Translations under genes and position numbers: made by a program
Shown: positions 1 to 11,689 of the stretch, piece after piece
How the letters are laid out: each line of letters begins with the position of its first letter
Numbering within the stretch: position 1 is the stretch's first letter
NCBI GenBank assembly: GCA_030272585.1
Contig: BSYQ01000005.1
Coordinates: forward strand, 1,054,001-1,118,000
Source: Bryopsis sp. KO-2023
Taxonomy: Eukaryota > Chlorophyta > Ulvophyceae > Bryopsidales > Bryopsidaceae
DNA: 64,000 nt
Direction of reading: 5' to 3'
Notes under the pieces: model-generated
Seen by the model: only the letters and a program-made list of their open reading frames with translations
Told to the model about the DNA's origin: nothing
Databases searched by the model: none

Positions 1-713
1 CGACTTACGAACCTGGAATACCGCGGCCCAAAAATAGAGCTGGCGAACGGGAAGTTTGAGCGGCCATTGGGTCAGACACCGCCAGTGACGATTTCAGTGG
101 AGCACGCATCGGGAGAGACGTCGTTAAGGAAGATGGAAGCTAATGGTTCGTATGATGTGTTGCTGGGACAAGATTGGTTGCGACAATCGAAAGCATTAGC
201 AAATTTTGTGACTGGAGTTTATACCCTGGGTGGGTCGGTGCGAGTAAAACAAAGAGGGAGACGATTGGTAATGGAGGAGTCCCAGAGCCGAGCTACTTTG
301 AGTGAAGAGGATGAGTCATCAGTGTTCACAGAGTCGTCAGGAAGCAGTGAGCTCGAAGAGTTGGATGCAATATTGGAACAGATTGGTTTTGGAGGAGGTA
401 TCCATGAAATGAGTGATGAGTACAGTTCACCCAGTCGATTTGCTTTTGCTGACAATGATGCATGGGTCGAAGATGTGCACCTGGGATCGACTTTGAGTGA
501 GGAAATGAAGGCTGGGATTCGACAAGTGTGCTTGGAGAACAAGGATTGCTTTGTACTGAGTTTCGACGACTTGGAACAGACGCACCTGATGGAGTTCCAC
601 ATCGAATCAAAGCCCAACGTAACCCCATCGCGTTGTCGACGCTTGTGTCGGTTTTCACCCAAGGAACGAGACAAGACATGAAAAAGCAAAAACGGTTGCA
701 CGCTAGAAGGTGA
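1..713 (+). pseudogene. Ty3/gypsy-type retrotransposon pol fragment (protease end to RT start)
   Basis: The frame is open from base 1 to a stop after codon ERDKT near 681. The N-terminal part contains YDVLLGQDWL, typical of the C-terminal half of retropepsin-like proteases of LTR retrotransposons; the catalytic DTG would lie upstream of the window. An acidic linker follows, then LEQTHLMEFHIESKP and a basic run ending SPKERD, which resembles the entry to a Ty3/gypsy reverse transcriptase. The reading frame then breaks: a shift at about 672 continues for a few codons (DMKKQK) and stops at 713. No RT palm motif follows, so this is a truncated, frame-shifted relic rather than a host gene. LTRs were not identified. 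Class assignment is from motif memory only. Confidence 0.7.
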
Positions 714-2179
714 AACTTTTTGTTGAAAGTATGAAGTGATGGCCAGAGAGGTGGTGAAGTTTTTGTTTACAGAACGAACGATCCGTGGACGTGATCTTTC
801 TCGAGGGGGGAGTTCTGTAAGTGGGCAGAACACCAACGTGGCAGTACTGGTTAGCGGTACGGTTGTGGGGATGAACGGATATTAAAGTGATTGTGTTGTC
901 TTGTAATCCACTGCCCCTTTGGAGTTGCCTATACGCTGTGAGACCATCTCCCTTGTTCACACACGCGCTCCGCTGGGCTAGATTTTACTTAGCTGAGTAA
1001 AATATTAGTAATAATATATTTTTTAAAAATTAATTTTGCTTTAACCTGTAGGCTGTTGCAACCATCGGAGAGAATGATCCCCCCAAAAAAGATCGTCACA
1101 AGAAACCTGAATATGCTTGGAACCGAAAAGCACGCCAAGTTTCGACAGTCCGTGTTATGAGCAAGTGTTTCTAAGGCAAATCAGGGTGTGGCTTTCTTCA
1201 CAGAGAATTATTGTGTGAAATGCGAGCCAAACGTTTGAGGAGCTCGAAACTCAAATCCTTTGCCAGCCCGTCAGCAGATAAATGATATCTGGCCACCTTT
1301 GCCTCATCACAGTAGCTGGGGATGCAGGTGTGGGAACTCCTTACTATCAGAAAATCTCCCCTTCCAGTTCAAGTGAAACCAAATCTGGTGGAGGAAACAA
1401 GCTGGGATGATCACATCATGTCTGGCCTCTTAGGTCGTATCAGTGTTAGATCAACACCCCAGCGCAGGCTAGCCTGGTTAGAGTTTCAAGGAGAGCTCAT
1501 TTAGATGGACTATGGCATCATCAGGATTCAAAGTCTCCCCTCCAAAAACTAGAACTGTGGGAAACACCGTTGTTGAGGTTGAGATTCAGCAACCGACTTC
1601 CAGGAGCGATGGAGAAGATGCATCCAGCCAATCAGCAGCACCAGATCCAGCAACAGTCCCCGGATTGATGTTTTTTATCAGTCCTACAAACTTGCCTTCC
1701 AACTTCACTTGTCCACACACACACACCTCGGCCGAACCGGAGGGAAAAACAAATGAAAGAATCCGAAACTGTTCAATCTGCAATCTTTTGCCCCTAAGGA
1801 AAAAAACAACCAACAGAGAACCATGTCCCTGATTGTTTCAGTGGAGTCCTCCTTAGTCATCTCCAAACGAACGGTTTTCTTCCTCCAGAGGCAGCATTAC
1901 AAACTGGAGCTTCGGCCGCCAACGGTTAGCAACAGGAGGCTGCCCATAACCAAAGAGGTGTTCAAAAGAATGGTGTTCAAAAAAATGCAGTTTTGGAGCG
2001 GTTTTGGATACTAACCAGAATAAAATGGCCGTTTCATCAAATCCTCGTGTCAAATTTGGTGAATTTATATATCTTTTTCAGGAATGCTTGGGAGTTTCTG
2101 CGAACGATCGATGTAACACATTCTGCCGATGTGAATGTATATGGTTCCTGAGTTTGATCTGTCGTTTCAAAAAATGACC
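714..2179. other. Unassigned spacer, probably transposon debris
   Basis: No gene is supported here. A GC-rich block at about 780-960 could be LTR or UTR remains of the preceding element. An ATG-initiated plus-strand frame at 1512-1832 has a Ser/Pro/Thr/Asp-rich first half (SRSDGEDASSQSAAPDPA) but runs into low-complexity sequence and has no recognisable domain. From 1990 onward the sequence is the AT-rich 3' flank of the minus-strand RAD1 gene. Confidence 0.4.
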
Positions 2180-5150
2180 TCAAAAATGCATCCTCACCGC
2201 TGTTAAATGCAATTGGCCATCGCCCCCATCGACAATAGACCCAGGGATATGATAGAGGGCAAAATCCAACATGTGCGTAGCTTTCAGAATTCCATGGGAA
2301 TCTATGACCACCTGAAAAAAAATATATCAGCAGCATAACTGTTAAAATCGTATTTTGCCTTCATCCTTTTTCTTTTCAGGAGAAAAAAAAAAGCATCTCT
2401 GGTAAAATCATAGGGAAGAAAAAACAAAACATTAAAAAAAAAAAAACACAGAGAAGTCCTTGAAACAAAAAATTGCTCCGAAATCCCACATTATGATGAT
2501 AAAAATATAAAAATATATTATTCTCTTTCCACTGTTCCAACACACAAAAGAGTGAAAAGAATGAAAAAGAGTAAAACAGCTGCTGTACGAATTCATTTAA
2601 CGAGTCTCAGGCTAGGTTTCTGGGTTCAATTTTCGACTTTTTTTGACTTTCTTTTATTTTTCATTTTTCAAATCAAATCACGATTACACACAAAACCGCC
2701 ACCCGGCTTCTCTTGCCAAAAAATAAAATAAAAAATCGTCCAAATCCAAGGTTTCTAACGTTTACCTTGGACATTGTACCTCCACCCGGAATCCTCTGTC
2801 TCTCGATATTAACAAATGCGATTTTCAGGTGCTTCAGGTGGTACTGATGACTAATGCAATCCGTGTGGCATTCGAAACCCGACAAGTCCTCAATCCTAAA
2901 ATCAATCTGCCAAACACACAAAAAAAAGTTAAAAAAAAAGAAGATAAGATCATCATTTCCAGCTTTCTTTTTTTCTTCTTTTCAACTTTTTGAAAAGAGG
3001 GGGGGGGAATCCAACAAATTATTTCTGGTGCTGCATAGATATTGGCAAACAGGACATGATGAGTGGTTGGAATGGAAAGAGAAAAAAATCAGGGTTTGGA
3101 TAAGAAACATGCTCACTTGGAGGTCGCTCGTGTATGAGTCTGACTGGAAAGTGATGCTTTTTGGATCCTTTTTGATTGTGATTCTCACGGAGCTGGCTTG
3201 AGGCCACTCCAAATCATGAATCGCTTCTTTCAATAATGCACCTAAAATTTTTTTCCACCAAAAAAGCACAATATCCTCATCAGAAGATTAGTCATCATGA
3301 TGCAAGGGAAAAATATGGTTAAAAAAAAAAAACAACCATCAAAGAGGCAAGCAGTTGGTTGCTGGTGGGGTCTATTTTTTTTTTTTCCATCTGGGGCTGG
3401 AGGAAGCTTCCAGCATCGATATTTGCAATATGTTTCAAAATGAACAACTCTCAAAATATATATTTCCCCTTTTCTGCAATGTGGGTTTTACATTTCAGGC
3501 AGCTGAAACTATATTACCCCCCCCCCCTCCCCCCCAAAAAACAAACAATCACAAAAAAGGAAAATAACGAAGCGATCGGTGGTCCATTTTTTTCAAACCT
3601 GGGATAAGGAAATATGAAACGGGCTCATCCCAATAACCATCGATATTGAGGGGGACGTCCGCATCCATAGTGTTGATTCTAGCGTACAAGCACGCGTCAT
3701 CTGGCTTACGTTCGTCTGCTATCCTTCAGAACGCCAGGAAAAAAAACAAAAAAAAAGTAACGTCAAACAGCAACGTTACAAAATGCATCGGGGTGCTGGA
3801 TGAACTCCTCGATATCATCCAACAAGTGTCAAATTCACTAGGATTGCGATAAAAAAAAATGCAAAAATGAGCTGCAGAAACAAACACAGAGGCACAGTGG
3901 CTCCAAAAAATGGCCAGTATTGAATGCATCTCTACATGCATGCAGCTGTTTCAACAAAAAGCGCTCCACATATATATCTATATCGATCAACGTTTTTTCT
4001 GGATGTTTTCGACTCAGTTTCTTCTTGGTTGACCGTTGGGGTAGAGAGGAGGTAGATATGGTATGGACATTGTGATGCTGCGGTGGCTTATTTCTGAGTT
4101 AGGAATACGTATACATATATTGAATTGAAAGTAGTTTACACAAGGCCAAAAGGCCGAGTGCAACCCATTCACGGAAATACGTTATAGTCTGACTCAGAAA
4201 CAAACCGCCGCAGCCATCACAATGTCCATATCTAGCTCCTCTCTACCCCAACGGTCAACCAAAAAGAAACTGAATCGAAAACATCCAGATAATATATATT
4301 ATACGTCCACATCCATTATCAAAACAATCGGTTGCCCCACTTGAGAAGCAGTTCATTGTTTGGTCCAGGAAACTTCATTTCGAGGGTGCCGTGGCAAGCC
4401 TGCGAAAATCCTGCCAGCGTGTCCAACAGTGCACTGTATTGGATCCCCAAATTCAAATCGCACTCTGAACAATAAAACTCACGAAACCCCTGCCAAAAAC
4501 AAAAACAAAAACGATGACCACAGATGTATCACAGATGATATATCACTTTCATCAGGAAAAAAAAAAAAAAATCTACAAAAAAGAAATATTATTTATCTTT
4601 TTCTGGCATTGCGATATTGCTTTGTTGCTTTCTGATTTGACATCGACAGTGGGGGGGAAATAAAAATAAAAATGAAAATAAAAAATATTTATTTTACTTA
4701 CATCTGGATTTATGGTGAGTGTCGACTGCATGGACCTTGAGTCATCTTCCCAGTGCACTCGAAAACCGCTGATGCTGAAAGTCAGCCTACAGATCTGATG
4801 AAAAAAACCAAGGCAACCCCTTCAATATATTTTTGTTGAGTGCAGCACCTGCTAATTGCCTTATTGTTTCATTTACGATAAAGACGGAGCTAAGGGTTGC
4901 TCGGAAAGGATTGGCAAAACGAAAAGCGAGAGGTCTCCGGACCAATACTCGGGAGGCGTCATTGCCCGTAAAAAACAGAAAAAAAACACACAGAAACTAC
5001 CGAACCCAGCGATTTACCCCGATTTATCTCCGCAAGAACAGCACTTGAATATGATTTGATCTAGCGTGCCTTCTTGTTTCCGATTTTCAGAGCCAGAAGG
5101 ACGTTCAAAAACGCCGCGACGTTTTCCACGACGACCCTCGCTTCCGACAT
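2180..5150 (-). CDS. RAD1: RAD1, subunit of the 9-1-1 DNA-damage checkpoint clamp
   Basis: Seven exons on the minus strand: 5150-5070, 4794-4702, 4489-4341, 3723-3599, 3241-3117, 2906-2766, 2311-2180. All phases join in frame to give 281 residues, matching the roughly 280-residue animal RAD1. Family-like blocks appear in order: the N-terminal helix VENVAAFLNVLLAL, then FSISGFRVHWEDDS, LDTLAGFSQACHGTLEMKF, ARINTMDADVPLNI, LKEAIHDLEW, QYHLKHLKIAF and SKVVIDSHGILKATHMLDF. RAD1 forms a PCNA-like trimeric ring with RAD9 and HUS1 that is loaded at damaged DNA. Intron 1 appears to begin with GC (AAG|GC), because the only earlier GT would delete a needed helix. Exon 3 could instead end a few codons later at TT|GT. 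Intron 3 contains a foldback repeat. The gene is head-to-head with ATAD3. Confidence 0.88.
3998..4289. repeat. Foldback (inverted-repeat) MITE-like element in a RAD1 intron
   Basis: Two imperfect inverted arms of about 110 bp flank a spacer of about 70 bp. The left arm starts TCTGGATGTTTTCGACTCAG and the right arm ends GAATCGAAAACATCCAGA, its reverse complement with few changes. The block TTGACCGTTGGGGTAGAGAG on the left is mirrored as CTCTCTACCCCAACGGTCAA on the right. The element lies wholly within intron 3 of RAD1. No clear target-site duplication is visible and no protein is encoded. Confidence 0.75.
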
Positions 5151-5480
5151 CGAGGAGAATGCACAATAACCACCGAATAACTAGGGATGCGGAATCCGAT
5201 ATCGTTTCGAAAGTTGGGGGAACGATCGAAAACAAGCGAACGTTTCTGGCGACCAATCCATAGCTCTGGTCAGTAAGGGAGAAGTTGTTGTCGCAGTATG
5301 AATGACGTAATCGTTACATTATAATGTAAATCATTTATAAGCTCGCTGGCGAATGCCAGCTTCTTTGACTTCATTTCCCTCGATTTTTTTGTCCTTTTTC
5401 GTTCGAGAGGGGGGCTGGTTCAACTTCCGCTTCATCTTTTCTCGGGGGTCGACGGTTTCGCCCCCGTCGAAGTTTCACCA
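5151..5480. promoter_or_regulatory. Shared divergent promoter region of RAD1 and ATAD3
   Basis: Only 330 bp separate the two start codons, so both core promoters and both 5' UTRs must lie here. The interval includes ATTATAATGTAAATCATTTATAA at about 5319 (an AT-rich patch shown here in part only as a landmark) and a GC-rich stretch rich in CG dinucleotides before the ATAD3 ATG. No specific factor site is claimed; the regulatory role is inferred from gene orientation. Confidence 0.5.
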
Positions 5481-8400
5481 ATGGCTTTTCGAGTCGGCTT
5501 GACGCGCTTGTACAGCGCGGGGGGATTGGCGGCGGCCTTCGGAGCGACGGTGGTCGCTAGCCAACCTCAGATTGCTTTCGGAGAAAAATCCGAGCCGCCG
5601 TATTTAGATCCCGAAGCGTGGGAACGCGCCGCGAAAGCGCTCCGAGACATCAACAGCCAATCCAACTCGAAAAAGGTCGGGATTTTATCCACGAGGATAA
5701 TTTTTCCGGTTGCCAGAAAACGATCCCGGTCGGGACTGTTTCGATAAAGACTTTGCTGGATCCTTGCGTCGAATTGTTGCGAGTTTTGAGAAGAATTGTT
5801 TGCTCGCGTGATGGCGTTCAGATCTTCGAGCAGTTGAAGCTTGAAGAAACGACGAAACAACAATCTTTGAAATCCAAGGAGGCCGAGTACAAGGCGCAAG
5901 CAGCTCATCTGTCCAAAGTAAGCGATGACTAAAAAGCCTCACCAGCAAAAAACGACCTTATTTCATAACTCTTTTTTCTGGGGAGAAAAACTTAGTTATG
6001 TAAAAACATTTTAATTGTGGGGTGAGGTGTGGAATGAAGCTAGAAATTCTCAGGTAAAATTTGAAATCAATGCTAGTAGAAATGATATTCTACCACTTTC
6101 AGGAGAAATTAATATCTTGCCCACCTGGACCAGGATTTTTTTTTTTTTCTTAACAAAGAAAAACAAATTAAATTCTGCTCCCTCCTGAGGACAACCAATA
6201 TGTTTCCAAGAATAATACACCTTCAAATCAACTCTCTCAAATCCGTCTTTTTTTTTTTTTCTCTTTTTTTTTTGGGGGGGGGGGGGGATGCAAAACTAAT
6301 CAGTTTATCGACTCGATGCACCCCTTTCGATTCCTTTGTTAAAGCCCTCCCTCGAAAAAAAAACTAAAATATTTTTTTTCGCACTCCATTAGGAACAAGA
6401 ACGGGTCAAATGGGAGGAGCAACGGACGAGCCAGAGAGAAATGGCAAGCCAACAAGCCGAAATAAAACGATACGAGGACGACCTGGCCCGACAGAGAATG
6501 AAATCGGAGCATGAGTTGCAAAGGCAACGGAATGCCGAGCTGGTCAAGATGCAAGAAGACTCGGGTCGAGCCCAGGAGCAGGAGCGGTTGAGAATAGAGC
6601 AACAAATTCAGGCCGAACGAAGGGCTGCCGAGCAATACAAGGTGATCCACATGGACACATATGCATGTAAATGTTGAATCGCAACAAGGGGGGGAAAGGG
6701 AGGTGGGCGTCAGATTGCCCTTCTGTTATTTGTTAGTTTTTATATGTTTTTTCTTGTATGAACGGAAAGAGGTCAAGAAACCATTTTTAAGATGTTGCAT
6801 TGACACCAGGGTAAAGGGATTGCCATATTTTTTTTCATTTTTTTTCAATTAATTATTATTTTTTAATTTTGTGTGGAGTGAAGGGATTGTAATGTTCGAC
6901 TTTTCTGGGGAAACGTATATGTATGTATGTGTTCTTTTTACCTTAACCTTTTTTTTGTTTTGATTTGTTTTTCCTGTAGGCCGAACTCGAGAAACAGATT
7001 CAAAGGGAAAGGGCGCTGGCAGAAGCCGAGGGGAGAATCCGCGAGCAGAGGGAAAATGAAGATATCAATCGACGACAAATGGTCCTCAAGTAAGATACCC
7101 CCCCTTAGTCATAATCGTTTTTTTTTTTTTTTTGACTTGTTGGGATGTGGAGCTTGTCAGCAAAAAAAAACAAAAAAAAACGATGCTTTTTTCCTTTTTC
7201 TTTTTCTTTCTCCTGAACAGTGAAATTAATTACAACACAGATTAACAAGCATGCAAGAAAAATCCGCCAAGAAAGAAAAATATCGTCGACCGATTTTTTT
7301 TTATGGCGCTTATTTGTTTCCTCTTACCTTGGAATTCGTTCATAGAAAACAATGAAATCAACAAACAAAAAATGGATAACAAAATGAAAATACATAACAA
7401 ATTTTTTAAACACCAGGTACCAGGAGCAAACCAAACTGGTGCTGCAAGCGATCGGAGAGACGTTCGGTCGAATAGGGCACGGCGCATTGACTTTGGTGGG
7501 GAACACCGATTTGTTACTCAGAACGACTGCATTGTCCAGTCTGCTCCTGTTGGGATTCTTCAGTACTCGGGAAGGCTCAAAAGTGGTTTCCAGAGCGGTC
7601 GAGCGATGGATGGGGACGCCAAAATTGGTGAGGTGCTGTCTTTTTTTTTGGTTGGGTGGGTGTGTTTGTTTTGTTTTGTTTGAGTAAAGTGAAGGTTTGT
7701 CGAAGAGAATCTGAATTATATATATATATAATTGATTTGGGGGGGGGCGGGGGGGGGGGGGGGGTGATGCAGCTTGTACCACACCTACTTTGGTGTTTGG
7801 ATTTGTTCTTAGAATGGATCGAACTGCAAGCATTAAGTTTCATGCTCTGTATAGAATTGAAATAAATAATAAATAGATCTGTAAATGTGGTTTCCCCAAC
7901 AAATGTATTTTTTCCTCTGCTGTTGCGGAACTCAGCTTCGAACCAGAAGTATGTTTGGGGGAGGGGGGTTATGCAACGCACGCGTTTCGATATTCATCGT
8001 TACATTCCTGGTGCTTTCGGGTGTCCAAGACCTCATCGAAACGTTTTTTTTTTTTGGGCATTGTGTTGAACTTAAAAATTAATGTCAGACTCAGCAGCAT
8101 GTGTGTTTCTTCCTCAGGTTCGTGAAACGTCTCGGACGAAGCCTTGGCAATTTTGGAAGTGGAAGAATGCAGCAAAAACGAAGGAAGAGGTCAGGAAGGA
8201 TTTCGGGGATATCATCCTGGTACCGGAATTGCACGACCATGTGCGAGCCCTCGCTGCTGTTACTGCCAACACCAAGCGACACGGTGCTCCGTTTCGACAT
8301 ATGCTTTTCTATGGTAAGGCACCAATATTCGATATTCATTCTTTTCTTTTCACCTGCACGAATCTGACATGGAAACGAGTGCCCCCCCCCCCTCAGAAAT

Positions 8401-9785
8401 GAAGAAAAAGAAGAACATAACAGCATTTTTTTATATCTTTTTTTTTATATTTATACAAATTTGTTTGTTTATTTCACCAGGTCCTCCTGGAACCGGAAAG
8501 ACAATGGCTGCAAAGCGATTGGCACGGACCTCCGGTTTAGATTATGCAATTATGAGTGGTGGAGATGTTGCTCCATTGGCCGGGGCTGCCGTCACTCAAC
8601 TGCATGCGATGTTCGACTGGGCGGAGAGGTCCAGAAGGGGGCTGTTGCTGTTCATCGACGAAGCTGATGCTTTCTTAGGGCAAAGGAGCGATTCCATGTC
8701 AGAAGGGTTGAGGGGGGCTCTGAACGCCATGCTGTTCAGAACTGGAGATCAATCTAAGGACTTTTTGGTGGTCATGGCGACAAACAGACCAGGTGTGTGT
8801 GTGCATGAAAATCAGAAAATCAGAAAATCTGTGTGAAAATCACCCCTGGCACGTTTTCTGCTGGGAAAAAAAGCTGCCGACTAGCAATGTTGGGGCTGCG
8901 ATCGCTTGCTCAAGCTCGTCCCTTTCGTTTTTTGCCAGGTGACTTGGATTCCGCCATGCTGGACAGAGTGGATGAGGCGCTGATGTTCCCCTTGCCTGGT
9001 CCAGCGGAGCGTCGAAAAATTTTGGATGTGTATCTCGAGCAGTACATTACGAATGCAGGGTTTGACGAAAGTGGGTTCATGGTGAGAGTCCGTCGTGCGG
9101 TCTTGGCCATCATGAGCGGGAGGAAAGCCACCACCGATAAAATTAGGTTGCAGGGGATAACGGAGGAGGTGCTCTGGCAGGCGGCCAAAGAGTCCGAGGG
9201 ATTCTCTGGTGAGAGGAAGTCCATTTCTTTTTTTTTTCCTCTGCAAATATATATATATAGAAATATTTTTAGACAATTTTTTCCTGTTGCTTGATAGCTC
9301 GTGCCCAGTTTGAAACCCCGGGTAAAAAATCGCCAAAACAGAAAATTGAAAGGTTTTCCTTTATTGGAAAAAAATAAGGGGCGCTGAGCTGCTGGCAATG
9401 GTTTTGCTTTCGACCAGGAATGATTTTGCTTTTTCAAATAGCGAAACACGAAACGTCTAATTGGAAATATGTAGGATGAACAAAGGAAAGCCAGCGTCCA
9501 TAAATAGAAAGAAAAAAGAAAGCTGTCCATTTGCCCTATATGGTTCTTTGTGGTTGTTTTTTTTTGTTTATAACCCCCCCCCCTTCCCCCAACGATTGCT
9601 GAATTTTTTACTGTGTCCATGCAGGTCGGGAGTTAGCTAAATTTATGGCCAGCGTTCAGGCGGCAGTTTATGGAACTCGAGATGCTACTCTGACGCCGGA
9701 GCTTTTCCTTCAAGTTCTAAATTTCAAAGTCAGAGAGCATAGACGAAGGGAAGGCTTCCGGGCAGGGGACAACCAAGGGATGTAA
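5481..9785 (+). CDS. ATAD3: ATAD3, mitochondrial inner-membrane AAA+ ATPase
   Basis: Nine exons: 5481-5675, 5822-5917, 6393-6641, 6980-7089, 7417-7627, 8118-8313, 8481-8792, 8939-9208, 9625-9785. Phases agree and give 599 residues, near the 586-634 of animal ATAD3. The start begins [15 protein letters not shown], a plausible mitochondrial leader. The family motif [15 protein letters not shown] is followed by a long Glu/Arg/Gln coiled coil (about residues 66-225), a membrane segment near 249-265 ([13 protein letters not shown]), then VRETSR and the AAA+ core: Walker A GPPGTGKT at 353-360, Walker [12 protein letters not shown] around 407-417, sensor ATNRP near 452-456 and arginine finger in LDRVDEAL near 466. 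The C-terminus keeps [23 protein letters not shown]3 spans inner-outer membrane contacts and supports nucleoids and cristae. All catalytic motifs are intact. Confidence 0.95.
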
Positions 9786-10709
9786 AAAAAAAGAGAGAAA
9801 AAAAAAGAAAAAATCTACAGTGTTCGAGGGGTGTAAAAAAAATTAAAAATGAAGGAAACAAAGAAAGAAAGGAATAGAGGGGAAGGAAAAACTGGCTTTC
9901 AAAAACAGGACTCACAAAAAAGAAGGGGGTTAGATCTACATTGTTTTTTCTCTTTGGGCTTTTTTTCGTTCCGTTTCCCTTTTTTTTCGAGGGCCAAAAA
10001 TAGATGTTGCATTTTGGGGAGTGTAGAGGATAGAGGGCAATTTCTGTATCGACTTGTCTTGCATATGTTTTTCTTTTTCTTTTCATTTTATTGCTGTTGC
10101 ATGCCAGAACTTTCTAAAACTGCGTGGACGCGATCGAAACAAGTTACAATTGTGATCGTTTGCTGGTTTGCCCACTGTTTATCTGGATGGAAAATACCAT
10201 CACAAAAATTACAGGCAGATGGCTTCCTTCTCTGCGGACCAACTGGGGCTCCACGAGTCGGTCAATTCTACAATTAGTCGAAGAAAAGGTGCCAAAGATG
10301 TACTCATGTATTTTTTTCTTCCAGGCGCACGCAGAACTGTCGATAAAAAATATATATATATAACTGGATCCCAGTTCTTCTGTGTTCTTCCGCCGCCTTT
10401 TCTTCTTTTCCAGGTTCGTCATTTTGACGAATTTGAAACCTGTTTCTTTTTGGTTATCTGCATGTAGGGTGATTTGCATTGAATTTTGCTGGCCTCTCAT
10501 CCCTTTCCTTCCAAAGGTTTCGATTGAGTCTGGCAGCCGCCAATTGACGGTAAAATCCCTACCCAAATCCCTCTGCACCCAGCAGCCTTTTTCCGTCTAT
10601 CAGGTCAGCAAACCGTCGTCCCCAAGTCAACCTGTGCAGGAGCCGCACGCTGTAGGGACTTTGAAACCATCCCCACTCCTACCCTGTTCACTGTGTCGAA
10701 GGGGCAGTA
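9786..10709. other. Spacer and probable 5' UTR of the coiled-coil gene
   Basis: Purine-rich A runs follow the ATAD3 stop. A short ATG frame at 10219 (MASFSADQLGLHESVNSTIS) and an open stretch at about 10515-10735 look mildly coding, but neither joins in phase to the gene downstream with a good splice pair. They may be upstream ORFs or 5' UTR exons. No other feature seen. Confidence 0.35.
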
Positions 10710-11689
10710 ATGACGAACGCACAGAGGCCCAGTGAGGCGACCCAAAAGCAGAAACCTCTCAAACCAAAACCCACCAAGAAACTATCCGCAAAGCTTAATG
10801 GGGGTATATCCCCGCAAAAAGCGAAGCAAAAGCAGCGCGCATGCCAGATGATATGTAAGTTTGCTGGCGCTCATTGGATGGAGGCTCAAAGAACGAAATG
10901 GGTGGTGGATATGGTGATGGCCATCGACAATGAATACTGCCACGTGATGGAGGCGCAGAATCGGCAGATCGAAACGATAGAGGAGGAACTGAAACGAGCA
11001 TACCTAACTCTGACGGAGAAGGAATCTTGCAGCGCCTCCAAGATCGAGGAGCTCGAGGAAGAGGTGTCCAAGGTGGGGTTCGAGATAACGGAGGCGAACC
11101 AGCGAGTCATCGCTTCCAACAAGGAGATGGCTGGTTTGAGGAACGAGCTTCAAAAAGCCGAGACTATTGCGTCGGCGGCGTCGACGGAGTGCGGGAGGGT
11201 ATGCAATTCTCACAAATACAAACGGTTGTCAGTCAATGCTTGCAGAGATCGATGCGGGTAAGCGATCGAGGCCTCGACTGAAAGCCGTCGTGTTTCCTAC
11301 AGCTCCAAAATGAGGTTTTGACCGTTTCAGAGATGGGGTCGAAAATTCGACGAAAGCTTTCCAACCGTGCTCATCTCCTTCGGGAAGACCTCCTCCGCAC
11401 AAAGTGCGATTTACGGCAGCAAAGGAAACAGCTTCGAAGTCGAGGGGTGGGTGCAAAGCAAGGCGGAGGGGCAATGGAAAACGAGGAAGGTGCTCACGAT
11501 AAACATACAGAGGCGAAAAGAAACCTTGGCAAGCGCCTCGCTCAGCTTTCCAACGAACTGATGGAAGCCAGGAACACTGCCAGTCATACCTCGACCTTAC
11601 TGGGGAAGTGTTACAAGCCTGACGAGGAAACACATCCTGTGGATATGGTTGGGGAGAAGTTTGGTTTTTGTGGTGCACCAGAATGCTAG
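10710..11689 (+). CDS. Coiled-coil protein of unknown function
   Basis: Two exons, 10710-11198 and 11303-11689, join in phase 0 (AGG|GTATGC to CTACAG|CTC) and encode 291 residues. A Lys/Pro-rich head of about 45 residues (KPLKPKPTKKLSAK) precedes a strongly heptad-like region: MEAQNRQIETIEEELKR, KIEELEEEVSKVGFEI, MAGLRNELQKAETIA. A second helical stretch in exon 2 (LRTKCDLRQQRKQLRSR, GKRLAQLSNELMEA) suggests continued coiled coil. No enzymatic motif, signal peptide or membrane segment is visible. The ATG at 10710 is the first in frame after an in-frame stop at about 10664. Structural or cytoskeletal role is a guess. Confidence 0.65.

Noticed and set aside
3726..3941. Extra RAD1 exon reading FDTCWMISRSSSST
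   Set aside because: Direct joining of exons 3 and 4 reproduces the RAD1 strand order and length, leaving no room for it.
8910..9620. 236-codon minus-strand frame
   Set aside because: Antisense shadow of ATAD3 exon 8 plus intron; no independent evidence.
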